NCBI GenBank assembly: GCA_028869255.1
Contig: CP110972.1
Span: forward strand, 4,035,001 to 4,099,000
DNA from: Pseudomonas poae
Lineage (GTDB): Bacteria; Pseudomonadota; Gammaproteobacteria; Pseudomonadales; Pseudomonadaceae
Direction: 5' to 3'
DNA length: 64,000 bases
The translations under genes and the position numbers were made by a program. The notes under the pieces were generated by a model. The model saw only the letters and a list, made by a program, of their open reading frames with translations. It ran no database searches and was not told the DNA's origin. Positions 38,679 through 48,483 of this stretch are shown here, piece by piece. Positions within the stretch are counted from its first letter, which is position 1. Each line of letters begins with the position of its first letter.

Positions 38679-40598
38679 TCAGGCATCCAGCTCAGCCCAA
38701 CGCTCCATCAGCACTTCCAGCTCCTGGTTCAACGTCTCCAGGGAAGCAATGACCTTGGCGGTTTCCGCCGCCGGGCGCAGGTAGAAACCCGCGTCAGCCA
38801 TCTCCGCTTCTACGGCGGCGATCTGCTGTTCCTTGGCGTCGATATCGCCCGGCAAGGCTTCCAGCTCGCGCTGCAGCTTGTAGCTGAGTTTCTTCTTGGC
38901 AGCCGGAGCGGCTTCCTGCACAGGTGCAGCGGCGGCCACCGGGGCAACGACTGCCGAGGTCAAGTCGGCCTTGCCGGACTTGCTCTCGGTCACGCCCAGC
39001 AGGCGCGGCGAGCCGCCCTGGCGCAGCCAGTCCTGGTAACCACCGACGTATTCACGCACCTTGCCTTCACCTTCGAAGACCAGGGTGCTGGTGACCACGT
39101 TGTCGAGGAATGCCCGGTCGTGGCTGACCATCAGCACGGTGCCGTTGAAGGTCAGCAGCACCTCCTCCAGCAGTTCAAGGGTTTCGACGTCGAGGTCGTT
39201 GGTCGGTTCGTCGAGCACCAGCAGGTTGGCCGGTTTGCTGAACAGCTTGGCCAGCAGCAGGCGCGCGCGCTCACCACCGGACAAGGCTTTGACCGGCGTA
39301 CGTGCGCGCTGCGGGCTGAACAGGAAGTCGCCGAGGTAGCTCAGCACGTGGCGGCTCTGGCCGTCGATGTCGATAAAGTCGCGGCCTTCGGCCACGTTGT
39401 CGATCACGGTTTTTTCCAGGTCCAACTGGTGACGCAACTGGTCGAAGTAGGCCACGTCGATGCGCGTGCCCTCTTCCACGGTGCCACTGGTCGGCTGCAG
39501 GCCGTTGAGCATCAGCTTGAGCAAGGTGGTCTTGCCGGTGCCGTTGGCGCCCAGCAGCCCGATACGGTCGCCGCGCTGCAGGACCATGGAGAAGTCCTTG
39601 ATCAGGAACGGGCCGTCGGGGTGATGGAAGCTGACATTCTCCAGCACCATCACCTGCTTGCCCGATTTGTCGGCGGTATCGAGCTGGATATTGGCCTTGC
39701 CTGTGCGCTCGCGACGCTCGCTGCGCTCAACACGCAGGGCTTTCAGGGCGCGTACGCGGCCTTCGTTACGGGTGCGGCGCGCCTTGATGCCCTGGCGGAT
39801 CCAGACTTCTTCCTGGGCCAGTTTCTTGTCGAACAGCGCGTTCGCGGTTTCTTCAGCCGCCAGTGTGGCCTCTTTGTGCACCAGGAAGCTGGCGTAGTCG
39901 CCGTTCCAGTCGATCAGGCCGCCACGGTCCAGTTCGAGGATGCGCGTGGCCAGGTTTTGCAGGAAGGAACGGTCGTGCGTGATAAACAGCACGGCGCCCT
40001 GGAAATCCTTCAGGGCTTCTTCGAGCCAGGCGATCGCACCGATGTCCAGGTGGTTGGTTGGTTCGTCGAGCAGCAGCAGGTCCGGCTCGGACACCAGCGC
40101 CTGGGCCAGCAACACACGGCGACGCCAGCCGCCGGACAACTCGGCGAGGGTCTTGTCGGCCGGCAGTTGCAGGCGGCTCAGGGTGCTGTCGACCAGTTGC
40201 TGCAAGCGCCAGCCGTCACGGGCTTCGAGGTCTTGCTGGACATGCATCAGCTTGTCCAGGTCTTCTTCGGTGACGCAGTTCTGCGCCAGGTGATGGTATT
40301 GCGCGAGCAACTCGCCCACGCCATCCAGGCCTTCGGCAACCACGTCGAACACTGTCCGTCCGTCGGCCACCGGCAATTCCTGCGGCAATTCGCCAATCTT
40401 GAGGCCCGGGGCGCGCCATACAGAGCCGTCGTCGGGCTTCTGGTCGCCTTTAACCAGCTTCATCATGCTGGACTTGCCGGTGCCGTTTCGGCCGATGATG
40501 CACACCCGCTCACCACGGGCGATCTGCCAGGACACCTTGTCCAACAACGGCATAGCGCCGAAAGCAAGGGACACATCGCTGAATTTGAGCAGGGTCAT
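38679..40598 (-). CDS. uup: ABC-F family ATPase Uup
   Basis: 639 residues from MTLLKFSDVSLAFG (GGAG upstream). Two ABC cassettes with Walker A GRNGTGKSS and GANGTGKTT, two LSGG signatures (ELSGGWRRRVLLAQAL; ALSGGERARLLLAKL) and two Walker B ending DEPTN. There are no TM segments. The C-terminal coiled-coil (LSYKLQRELEALPGDIDAK..) marks Uup rather than EttA. ABC-F proteins act on the ribosome; Uup has been linked to transposon excision and ribosome function. Confidence 0.9.
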   Translation of the reverse strand: MTLLKFSDVSLAFGAMPLLDKVSWQIARGERVCIIGRNGTGKSSMMKLVKGDQKPDDGSVWRAPGLKIGELPQELPVADGRTVFDVVAEGLDGVGELLAQYHHLAQNCVTEEDLDKLMHVQQDLEARDGWRLQQLVDSTLSRLQLPADKTLAELSGGWRRRVLLAQALVSEPDLLLLDEPTNHLDIGAIAWLEEALKDFQGAVLFITHDRSFLQNLATRILELDRGGLIDWNGDYASFLVHKEATLAAEETANALFDKKLAQEEVWIRQGIKARRTRNEGRVRALKALRVERSERRERTGKANIQLDTADKSGKQVMVLENVSFHHPDGPFLIKDFSMVLQRGDRIGLLGANGTGKTTLLKLMLNGLQPTSGTVEEGTRIDVAYFDQLRHQLDLEKTVIDNVAEGRDFIDIDGQSRHVLSYLGDFLFSPQRARTPVKALSGGERARLLLAKLFSKPANLLVLDEPTNDLDVETLELLEEVLLTFNGTVLMVSHDRAFLDNVVTSTLVFEGEGKVREYVGGYQDWLRQGGSPRLLGVTESKSGKADLTSAVVAPVAAAAPVQEAAPAAKKKLSYKLQRELEALPGDIDAKEQQIAAVEAEMADAGFYLRPAAETAKVIASLETLNQELEVLMERWAELDA

Positions 40599-40811
40599 AC
40601 GCTTCTCCAAAAACTGGGCGCGCATTCTACCTGACTTGAGGCTTGGATGCGGTCGGCATTTTCGCTATAGACACGTTCTGAAGGACATTTCCCAGCAACT
40701 TGAACCAACCGGCCGGCAAAGCTTTCGCCGGCCGCTGGCAAAAGGCTAAGCTAGGGGCAATCAGTGTCGGCGGTGCCGGTGCTAGTCGTGATTTCTCTGC
40801 ACGGACGTCTC

Positions 40812-42740
40812 ATGCGCAGTCGCCTTTTCAACTTTTTATCTTGTCTGCTTCTTTCCGCCACCGCCGTTCAATCCGCCCAGGCCGTGGACCTCACCACCCA
40901 ACGTCAATACTACGATGAAGCCAAACGCGCCTTGGCCAAGGGCGATACCGGCCCCTATATGCAATACAGCCAGGCCCTCGCCGATTACCCGCTTACGCCG
41001 TACCTGGCCTATGACGAGCTGACCGCTCGCTTGAAAACCGCCAGCAACGAGGAAATCGAACAGTTCCTCGCCAAAAACGGCGACCTGCCCCAGGCCAACT
41101 GGATGAAGCTGCGCTGGTTGCGCTGGCTGGCCGAGCGTGGCGACTGGCAGACCTTTGAAAAGTACTACGACCCCAAACTCAATTTCGTCGAGCTGGACTG
41201 CCTGCATGCTCAGTTCCAGCTCACCCATAACCTGAAAGCTGAAGGTTACAAGACCACCGAAAAACTCTGGCTGACCGGTAAATCCCAACCGGCCGCCTGT
41301 GATGCGACCTTCGGCCAGTGGGCCGCCGACGGCCAGCTCACCGAACAAAAAATCTGGGACCGCGCCAAGCTCGCGGCCGAAGCGCGCAATTACGCGCTGG
41401 CCAACAGCCTGGTGAAAACCTTGCCGACCCTCGGCGCCACCGGCCGCCTGATGGTGGACGTGGCGCAAAAGCCCGACATGCTGAGCGACCCGTCACGCTT
41501 CCTGCCGGCCAACGAGGCCATGTCTGACGCCGTCGGCCTGGGCCTGCGCCGCCTGGCGCGCCAGGCCCCGGACAAGGCCATGGCCTTGCTCGACGGCTAC
41601 GCCAGCAGCATGCACTTCTCGCGTGACGAAAAAGTGTCGATCGCCCGGGAGATCGGGCTGACCCTCGCCCGCCGCTACGACCCGCGTGCGCTGGACGTGA
41701 TGACCAAGTACGACCCCGAGCTGCGCGACAACACTGTCTCCGAATGGCGCCTGCGCCTGCTGTTGCGCCTGGCGCGCTGGGAAGATGCCTACCAGTTGAC
41801 CCGTAAACTCCCACAAGACCTGGCCACCACCAACCGCTGGCGCTACTGGCAGGCGCGCAGCCTGGAGCTGGCCGAGCCGAAAAACCCGCAGCCGCTGGTG
41901 CTGTACAAAAACCTCGCGCAGGAACGTGATTTTTACGGTTTCCTCGCCGCCGACCGCTCCAAGGCCCCGTACCAGCTGAAAAACAAACCGCTGCTGATGA
42001 GCCAGGCGCTGGTCAACAAGGTGCGTAACACCCCGGGCGTGCGACGTGCCCTGGAGTTCTATGCACGTGGCCAGATCGTCGATGGCCGCCGTGAGTGGTA
42101 TCACGTCAGCCGCCACTTCAACCGCGACGAAATGGTCGCCCAGGCCAAGCTGGCCTATGACATGAAGTGGTACTTCCCGGCGATCCGCACCATCAGTCAG
42201 GCGCAGTACTGGGATGACCTGGATATCCGCTTTCCGATGGCCCACCGCGACACCCTGGTGCGCGAAGCCAAGGTGCGTGGCCTGCATTCAAGCTGGGTGT
42301 TCGCTATCACCCGCCAGGAAAGCGCCTTTATGGACGACGCTCGCTCCGGCGTCGGCGCCAGCGGCCTGATGCAATTGATGCCCGGCACCGCCAAGGAAAC
42401 CGCACGCAAGTTCAGCATCCCGCTGGCCTCCCCGGCCCAGGTGCTGGACCCGGACAAAAATATCCAGCTTGGCGCGGCCTACCTGAGCCAGGTGCATAGC
42501 CAGTTCAACGGCAACCGCGTACTCGCTTCCGCCGCCTACAACGCAGGCCCCGGCCGCGTGCGCCAATGGCTGCGCGGTGCAGACCACCTGAGTTTCGACG
42601 TGTGGGTGGAAAGCATCCCGTTCGACGAAACCCGCCAGTACGTGCAGAACGTGCTGTCTTATTCGGTGATCTACGGGCAAAAGCTCAACTCCCCACAGCC
42701 GCTGGTGGACTGGCATGAGCGGTACTTCGACGATCAGTAA
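40812..42740 (+). CDS. slt: Soluble lytic murein transglycosylase
   Basis: 642 residues from MRSRLFNFLSCLLLS, with a signal peptide ending SAQA. A long alpha-superhelical U-domain (about 30-450), then the SLT catalytic domain with the Glu in AITRQESAFM, followed by SGLMQLMPGTAKETA and AYNAGPGRVRQW. It cleaves peptidoglycan to anhydro-muropeptides in the periplasm, the substrates that NagZ later trims. Confidence 0.94.
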   Translation: MRSRLFNFLSCLLLSATAVQSAQAVDLTTQRQYYDEAKRALAKGDTGPYMQYSQALADYPLTPYLAYDELTARLKTASNEEIEQFLAKNGDLPQANWMKLRWLRWLAERGDWQTFEKYYDPKLNFVELDCLHAQFQLTHNLKAEGYKTTEKLWLTGKSQPAACDATFGQWAADGQLTEQKIWDRAKLAAEARNYALANSLVKTLPTLGATGRLMVDVAQKPDMLSDPSRFLPANEAMSDAVGLGLRRLARQAPDKAMALLDGYASSMHFSRDEKVSIAREIGLTLARRYDPRALDVMTKYDPELRDNTVSEWRLRLLLRLARWEDAYQLTRKLPQDLATTNRWRYWQARSLELAEPKNPQPLVLYKNLAQERDFYGFLAADRSKAPYQLKNKPLLMSQALVNKVRNTPGVRRALEFYARGQIVDGRREWYHVSRHFNRDEMVAQAKLAYDMKWYFPAIRTISQAQYWDDLDIRFPMAHRDTLVREAKVRGLHSSWVFAITRQESAFMDDARSGVGASGLMQLMPGTAKETARKFSIPLASPAQVLDPDKNIQLGAAYLSQVHSQFNGNRVLASAAYNAGPGRVRQWLRGADHLSFDVWVESIPFDETRQYVQNVLSYSVIYGQKLNSPQPLVDWHERYFDDQ

Positions 42741-42749
42741 CGCATAACG

Positions 42750-42902
42750 TGTGGCAGCAGGCTTGTTATGGAGAACGGGCTTGCCCGCGTTGGGCTGCGC
42801 AGCAGCCCCAAAACCAGTCAACACGGTCGGTCTACCAGCAGAACTGCGGCGGCTGGAGTGGGAGCGCTTCGCACTCCAACGCGGGCAAGCCCGCTCGCCA
42901 CA
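42750..42902. repeat. REP inverted pair, GCGTTGG family, with insertion in left arm
   Basis: The left arm is GTGGCAGCAGGCTTG..ACGGGCTTGCCCGCGTTGGG, broken by extra bases, and the right arm is CCAACGCGGGCAAGCCCGCTCGCCAC. Confidence 0.85.
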
Positions 42903-42930
42903 ACAAGCCCACAAGGCACAGGGTTAGCGT

Positions 42931-44694
42931 TTAACCGGCATCCCCATCACTGAACTGCAACGCCGCCAACCGCGCATACAGCGGATTGCTCGCGATCAAC
43001 TGCTGATGCGTGCCCACCGCCACCAGTTTGCCCTGGTCCATCACGGCAATTCGGTCGGCATGCTTCACCGTTGCCAGCCGATGCGCGATCACCAGCGTGG
43101 TGCGGCCCTGCATCAGTTGCGGCAAGGCTTGCTGGATCAAGTGTTCACTCTGCGCATCCAGGGCGCTGGTGGCTTCGTCCAGCAGCAGGATCGGGGCGTC
43201 CACCAGCAACGCACGGGCGATGGCCAGGCGTTGGCGTTGGCCGCCGGAAAGGCCCATGCCGCCGTCACCGAGGTGGGTCTGGTAGCCGTCGGGCATTTGC
43301 AGGATAAAGTCGTGGGCATGGGCAATACGTGCGGCGGCTTCGACCTGTTCGCGGGTGGCGGACGGGTTGCCGTAGCGGATGTTTTCTTCGACGCTGCCAA
43401 AAAACAGCGCCGGGCTCTGGGACACCAGGGCGAAGTGGCGGCGCAGGTCCAGCGGGTCGAGGTCGGTCAGCGGCTGGCCTTCGAGCAGGATGCGCCCCTG
43501 TTGCGGGTCATAGAAGCGCAGCAGCAAATCGAAAATCGTCGATTTGCCCGCACCGGACGGGCCGACCAGCGCCAGGGTCTCGCCGGGGTTGACAGTCAGG
43601 TTCAGGCCGTCAATGGCATAGCTGTCCGGCCGTGACGGATAGGAAAAGCGCAGGTCCTGCAGCTCCATACGGCCGCTGACGCGCTCGGGCAACTGCACGG
43701 TGCCGGTGGCAGGTGCCTGGATCTCGTTGCTCGACTGCAGCAATTCACCGATCCGCTCCGCCGCACCGGCAGCCCGTTGCAGCTCACCAAGCACTTCGCT
43801 GAGGGTGCCGACGGCGCTGCCGACGATCAAGCTATAGAACACAAACGCCGCCAGCTCACCGCCGGAAATCCGCCCACCGATCACATCCATGCCGCCAACC
43901 CAGAGCATCACGCCCACGGCGCCGAGCACCAGCATGATCACCAGGGTAATCAGCCAGGCACGCTGCACGATGCGTTTGCGCGCGGTGGTAAAGGCGTCTT
44001 CCACGGTCACGGCGAAGCGCTTCTCGTCCTGCACCTGGTGGTTATAGGCTTGCACGGTCTTGATCTGGCCGAGGGTCTCGGACACGTAGCTGCCCACATC
44101 GGCGATACGGTCCTGGCTCAAGCGCGACAAGCTGCGCACGCGGCGGCCGAAAATCAGGATCGGCGCCAGTACCAGCGGCAGCGCCACCACCACAATGCTG
44201 GTGAGCTTGGGGTTCGTGATAAACAGCAGCACGATACCGCCGATCACCATCAAGGCATTGCGCAGGAACAGCGACAGCGAAGAGCCGATCACCGATTGCA
44301 GCAAGGTGGTGTCGGTGGTCAGTCGCGACTGGATTTCCGAGCTGCGATTGTTCTCGTAGAACCCGGGGTGCAGGTAGATCAGGTGGTTGAACACCTGCCG
44401 CCGAATATCCGCCACCACCCGCTCGCCAATCCACGACACCAGGTAAAACCGCGCAAACGTACCCACGGCCAGGCCCAACACCAACACCATAAACAGGCCG
44501 ATGGACTGGTTGAGCAGGTGCGGTGACTGGGTCATGAAGCCCTGGTCCACCAGCAGGCGGATGCCCTGCCCCATGGACAACGTGATGCCAGCGGTGACGA
44601 TCAGCGCCAACAGCGCACCCAGCGCCTGCCAGCGGTAGGGCGCAATAAAGCGGCTGGCCAGGCGGATCGCACGGCGTTGACGGACTGAGAACAT
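42931..44694 (-). CDS. MsbA-like ABC exporter (fused permease/ATPase)
   Basis: 587 residues from the ATG at 44694, preceded by AGGTGAT at 6 bases; upstream in-frame GTG/ATG codons at 44706/44703 are possible. Six TM segments fill residues about 15-310, then the ATPase with Walker A GPSGAGKST, signature LSGGQRQRLAIARALL and Walker B ILLLDEATSALD. Half-transporter expected to dimerise; substrate unknown, lipid or drug by family. It stands alone on its strand. Confidence 0.9.
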   Translation of the reverse strand: MFSVRQRRAIRLASRFIAPYRWQALGALLALIVTAGITLSMGQGIRLLVDQGFMTQSPHLLNQSIGLFMVLVLGLAVGTFARFYLVSWIGERVVADIRRQVFNHLIYLHPGFYENNRSSEIQSRLTTDTTLLQSVIGSSLSLFLRNALMVIGGIVLLFITNPKLTSIVVVALPLVLAPILIFGRRVRSLSRLSQDRIADVGSYVSETLGQIKTVQAYNHQVQDEKRFAVTVEDAFTTARKRIVQRAWLITLVIMLVLGAVGVMLWVGGMDVIGGRISGGELAAFVFYSLIVGSAVGTLSEVLGELQRAAGAAERIGELLQSSNEIQAPATGTVQLPERVSGRMELQDLRFSYPSRPDSYAIDGLNLTVNPGETLALVGPSGAGKSTIFDLLLRFYDPQQGRILLEGQPLTDLDPLDLRRHFALVSQSPALFFGSVEENIRYGNPSATREQVEAAARIAHAHDFILQMPDGYQTHLGDGGMGLSGGQRQRLAIARALLVDAPILLLDEATSALDAQSEHLIQQALPQLMQGRTTLVIAHRLATVKHADRIAVMDQGKLVAVGTHQQLIASNPLYARLAALQFSDGDAG

Positions 44695-44950
44695 GGAGGG
44701 CATCACCTGCGTAAGGGAGATAAGTATCTACCGCCCTTACATGGGGGGAACCTGGGTAAATAACAATGAGTCGGATTAATTATGCCCGCCGATGCTGGCC
44801 CCTAGAGGCTATCGGTCTAATGCCCGGCTGGAAATTCGTAATGGTTTCTGGTGGACTGAGTATTCGAACCGATGAATGTGCAAGGAGTTGTAACGGCGCA
44901 GTCACGCGGGGGGTTCACAGTAGGTACACAACCTGATGAGGAGACAGGCC

Positions 44951-45121
44951 ATGACCTTGCAAGATAGCAGCGATGCCAAAATTGAAGTGATTCGCCAACC
45001 GCAGCAGTTGCCTTGCTCGTACATCGACGCCAAGGGCCGCGAAGTGCAGATCACCGAAGAGATGATCCAGCAGGCGTGCAGCGAGCTGGAGCAGCGGCTG
45101 GTCAAGCCTGCCCAGGGCTGA
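44951..45121 (+). CDS. Conserved small acidic protein
   Basis: 56 residues from an ATG with GAGGAG 7 bases upstream: MTLQDSSDAKIEVIRQP, QQLPCSYIDAKGREVQITEEMIQQAC, then SELEQRLVKPAQ. Predicted soluble with a C-terminal helix. Function unknown, but the good ribosome binding site, the following terminator and its place beside pdxB support a real gene. Confidence 0.75.
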   Translation: MTLQDSSDAKIEVIRQPQQLPCSYIDAKGREVQITEEMIQQACSELEQRLVKPAQG

Positions 45122-45138
45122 AGCGCCCACGCACTTTC

Positions 45139-45168
45139 AAACCCGGCCCAGGTGGCCGGGTTTTTTAT
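45139..45168 (+). terminator. Rho-independent terminator
   Basis: AACCCGGCCCAGGTGGCCGGGTTTTTT just after the small gene; stem (A)CCCGGCC/GGCCGGG(T). Confidence 0.9.
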
Positions 45169-45177
45169 AGGCTGGCT

Positions 45178-46320
45178 TTAAACCGCTTGAGCGCCCAGGG
45201 CGGTGACGATGTTTGCCAACACCGTCGACTCCCCATTGATCCGCACCCTCAAGCCGTCAATCTCGCGGCGTGCCGGGTAGCCCTTGCGCAACAGGTCGAA
45301 AGCCTTGCGCTGTTGTTCCACGGTTCCCACAAGGCTACGGCGGAAATCCGCATCATCACGGCGCGGGTCGTACACGCTGCGACACAGGGTGGCCAGCGCC
45401 CAGGCGGGGTCGGTCGAGGCATTCAGCTGCACTTCGGCCAGCCACGGCTCCGGCAACAGATCGCTCAATTGAATCGCAGGCGCCTGGCCCAGGTAGGCGC
45501 AGAACGCCTGATAAATCTGCGCCGTGCCACGCTGCCGGCCATCCAGGCTGTAACCGGCGATATGCGGCGTAGCCAGTACGCACAGGTCTGCCAGGTCGAC
45601 ATCCACCTGCGGCTCGCCTTCCCACACATCCAGCACCGCTTGCAGGTCTTCGCGGTCCAGCAGCACCTCGCGCAGGGCAGCGTTATCCACCACCGCGCCA
45701 CGGCTGGCGTTGATCAGCCAGGTGCCGGGCTTGAGCTGGTTGAGGCGCTGGCGGTCAAACAGGTGCCAGGTGGAACCGTTGCCGGATTTGGTCAACGGGG
45801 TGTGCAGGCTGATCACGTCGCATTGCTCGATAATCTGCTCCAGGCTCACGTAATCGCCGTCTTCGGCGATCTGCCGCGGCGGGTCACACACCAGCACGTT
45901 CCAGCCCAGGCCCTTGAGCACCTTGACCAGCCGCCCGCCGACTTCACCGGCGCCCACCACGCCATACGTGCGCTGGTTGAGGTCGGCGCCTTCGAGCTCG
46001 GCCAGGGTTTGCAGGCTGCCCAGCACATAGTCGACCACGCCCCGCGCATTGCAGCCGGGAGCGCTGGACCATTGGATACCGGCCTGCTTGAAGTAATCGA
46101 GGTCGAGGTGGTCAGTGCCGATGGTGCAAGTGCCGACAAAACGCACCGATGTGCCGTCCAGCAAGGCGCGGTTCACGTTGGTGACCGAGCGCACCAGCAG
46201 CACGTCCGCCTGCTCCAGCGTGGCGCGGTCGATGGCGCGCCCGGGCACCCGGCGAATCTCGCCAAACCCTTCGAAGAAGGCATCGAGTAGCGGAATATTT
46301 TCGTCGGCAACAATCAACAT
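45178..46320 (-). CDS. pdxB: Erythronate-4-phosphate dehydrogenase
   Basis: 380 residues from [16 protein letters not shown] with AAGGAG upstream. Second step of pyridoxal phosphate synthesis. D-isomer 2-hydroxyacid dehydrogenase fold with NAD-binding [15 protein letters not shown] and catalytic-region HTPLTKSG and [15 protein letters not shown]; the C-terminal PdxB extension is present. No sign of damage. Confidence 0.95.
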   Translation of the reverse strand: MLIVADENIPLLDAFFEGFGEIRRVPGRAIDRATLEQADVLLVRSVTNVNRALLDGTSVRFVGTCTIGTDHLDLDYFKQAGIQWSSAPGCNARGVVDYVLGSLQTLAELEGADLNQRTYGVVGAGEVGGRLVKVLKGLGWNVLVCDPPRQIAEDGDYVSLEQIIEQCDVISLHTPLTKSGNGSTWHLFDRQRLNQLKPGTWLINASRGAVVDNAALREVLLDREDLQAVLDVWEGEPQVDVDLADLCVLATPHIAGYSLDGRQRGTAQIYQAFCAYLGQAPAIQLSDLLPEPWLAEVQLNASTDPAWALATLCRSVYDPRRDDADFRRSLVGTVEQQRKAFDLLRKGYPARREIDGLRVRINGESTVLANIVTALGAQAV

Positions 46321-46360
46321 GGCAGGCTCCTTTCGCGGAACAGCAGTGTACAGGGCTTGA

Positions 46361-46445
46361 GTGGGAGCTGGCTTGCCTGCGATGCGGGCGACTCGGTGGA
46401 TCGCCCGAACCGAGGTGCTGCCATCGCAGGCAAGCCAGCTCCCAC
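46361..46445. repeat. REP inverted pair, GCCTGCGAT family
   Basis: GTGGGAGCTGGCTTGCCTGC and its complement, upstream of pdxB and of the divergent MATE gene. Confidence 0.9.
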
Positions 46446-46565
46446 AGGGGTTCAGCGCCTGTTGGTAGAGCGCATTACAAATCAGCAACACTGGTTTTTT
46501 CCTGACCGTTGCGTCAAAGCGTAGAATCCGCCGTCCCTGCGCTGCTCTTTACTGGACACCTGTAC

Positions 46566-47975
46566 GTGAACACTGCCACCGCCACCCTCACCCGCCCCGC
46601 CCGCATCAGCCGGGAAGTGCGCGACCTGCTGACCCTGGCCCTGCCGATCATGATTGGCCAACTGGCCACCACCGCGATGAGCTTTGTCGATGCGGTAATG
46701 GCCGGGCGCGTCAGCCCCCAGGACCTGGCGGCCGTGGGCCTGGGCAATTCGATCTGGATCCCGGTGTACCTGCTGATGACCGGCACCCTGCTGGCCACCA
46801 CGCCGAAAGTCGCCCAGCGCTACGGTGCCGGGCAGTTCAGCGAGATCGGCCCGCTGGTGCGCCAGTCCTTGTGGCTGGCGGTGGTGGTCGGGATCAGTGC
46901 GGCACTGTTGCTGCTGTGCGCCGAACCGATCCTGCATGCGATGAAAGTCGAGCCTGACCTGATCAAACCCTCAATGGGCTACCTGCACGGCATCGCCGCC
47001 GGCATGCCGGCGATTGCGTTGTATTACGTACTGCGCTGTTTCAGTGACGGCCTGGGCCGCACGCGGCCGAGCATGGTCATGGGCCTGTGCGGGCTGGCGC
47101 TGAATATTCCGCTGAACTACATCTTCATCTATGGCCACCTCGGCGTGCCAGCCATGGGCGGCGTGGGCTGCGGCTGGGCCACCGCGATTGCGATGTGGGT
47201 GATGATGCTCGGCCTGGCCGGCTGGACCCGCTGGGGCCCGGCCTACCAGAGCAGCGAACTGTTCAAGCGTTTCGACTGGCCGCAATGGGCGGTGATCAAG
47301 CGTGTCCTGGGGATTGGCCTGCCCATCGGCATCGCGATCTTTGCCGAATCGAGCATCTTTGCGGTGATCGCCCTGTTGCTCGGCGGCCTGGGCGCCACGG
47401 TGGTGTCCGGGCATCAGATTGCGCTGAACGTCAGCTCCCTGGTTTTCATGATCCCCTACTCCCTGAGCATGGCGGTCACCGTGCGTGTGGGCCAGGCGCT
47501 GGGGCGAGGCGAGCCGCGTGAAGCGCGTTTCGCCGCCGGGGTCGGCATGGGCACCGCGCTGGCGTATGCCTGCCTGTCCTGCAGCCTGATGCTGGTGTTT
47601 CGCGAGCAGATTGCGGCGATCTACACCCCGGACCCGATCGTGATTCACTTGGCGTCGACGCTGATCGTGTTCTCGGCGCTGTTCCAGTTCAGCGACTCGA
47701 TCCAGGTCACCGCCGCCGGTGCCCTGCGCGGCTATCAGGATACCCGCGTGACCATGGTGCTGACCCTGTTTGCCTATTGGGGCGTGGGCCTGCCGGTGGG
47801 TTACGCGCTGGGGCTGACCGACTGGCTCGGCGAACCGAGCGGCCCGAGCGGTTTGTGGCAGGGCCTGATCGTGGGCCTGAGCTGTGCGGCGGGGATGTTG
47901 CTGGTGCGCTTGGCGCGCAGTGCACGCCGACGCATTCGTGTGGACAAGACGAGGCGCCTCCATCCGGCCCTGTGA
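46566..47975 (+). CDS. MATE-family multidrug efflux transporter
   Basis: 469 residues from a GTG (MNTATATLTRPARIS); an in-frame upstream ATG would add 19 non-family residues. Twelve TM segments. Begins ISREVRDLLTLALPIMIGQLATTAMSFVDAVMAG, the NorM/PmpM-type opening, with later VSGHQIALNVSSLVFMIPYSLSMAVTVRVGQALG. A proton- or sodium-driven drug exporter of the inner membrane. Exact orthology to PmpM is likely but not proven. Confidence 0.9.
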   Translation: MNTATATLTRPARISREVRDLLTLALPIMIGQLATTAMSFVDAVMAGRVSPQDLAAVGLGNSIWIPVYLLMTGTLLATTPKVAQRYGAGQFSEIGPLVRQSLWLAVVVGISAALLLLCAEPILHAMKVEPDLIKPSMGYLHGIAAGMPAIALYYVLRCFSDGLGRTRPSMVMGLCGLALNIPLNYIFIYGHLGVPAMGGVGCGWATAIAMWVMMLGLAGWTRWGPAYQSSELFKRFDWPQWAVIKRVLGIGLPIGIAIFAESSIFAVIALLLGGLGATVVSGHQIALNVSSLVFMIPYSLSMAVTVRVGQALGRGEPREARFAAGVGMGTALAYACLSCSLMLVFREQIAAIYTPDPIVIHLASTLIVFSALFQFSDSIQVTAAGALRGYQDTRVTMVLTLFAYWGVGLPVGYALGLTDWLGEPSGPSGLWQGLIVGLSCAAGMLLVRLARSARRRIRVDKTRRLHPAL

Positions 47976-47995
47976 CAACACCTGAGGCAGAACCT

Positions 47996-48085
47996 GTGGC
48001 GAGCGGGCTTGCCCGCGTTGGGTCGCGAAGCGGCCCCAAAAATGGGCCTGCTACGCAGTCCAACGCGGGCCAGCCCGCTCGCCAC
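47996..48085. repeat. REP inverted pair, GCGTTGG family
   Basis: GTGGCGAGCGGGCTTGCCCG and its complement (one base variant CGGGCCAGC) between the MATE gene and tusA. Confidence 0.88.
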
Positions 48086-48105
48086 AACTGCAGTGTTTTA
48101 AGGGT

Positions 48106-48357
48106 TTAATCGACCTTCTTGCGGATCCAGTACAGGTACGTGCCGGCCTGCTCCTGCTGATCCACCAGTTCGTGGTCAAGGAACACGCAGAACTTGGGGA
48201 TATCGCGGCGCGTCGACGGGTCGGTGGCGATCACCTTGAGCAAGCCGCCGGGCGGCAGGTCGCGGATGTGCTGGTGCAACATCATCACCGGCTCCGGGCA
48301 GTTGAGGCCGGTGGCGTCAAGGGTGCCGTCGACGGGCAAATCCAGAGACTGACTCAT
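48106..48357 (-). CDS. tusA: Sulfur carrier protein TusA
   Basis: 83 residues with AGGAG upstream. The persulfide-carrying Cys is in [13 protein letters not shown] near residue 20. It passes sulfur from IscS to TusBCDE for 2-thiouridine in tRNA. Confidence 0.92.
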   Translation of the reverse strand: MSQSLDLPVDGTLDATGLNCPEPVMMLHQHIRDLPPGGLLKVIATDPSTRRDIPKFCVFLDHELVDQQEQAGTYLYWIRKKVD

Positions 48358-48387
48358 ACTTCACTCCTAAAACAGACCCGTTCTCCT

Positions 48388-48475
48388 GTGGGAGCGGGCT
48401 TGCCCGCGATGACGGGGGCACATTCAACATAGATTTCTACAGTTATACCGCTATCGCAGGCAAGCCAGCTCCCAC
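48388..48475. repeat. Hybrid REP inverted pair
   Basis: The left arm GTGGGAGCGGGCTTGCCCGCGAT differs from the right arm, which is the complement of GTGGGAGCTGGCTTGCCTGC. The two arms come from different variants. Confidence 0.8.
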
Positions 48476-48483
48476 AGTTGATA

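Noticed and set aside
44872..44964. Thirty-codon frame overlapping the start of the small gene before pdxB
   Set aside because: No ribosome binding site, and it overlaps a better supported start.
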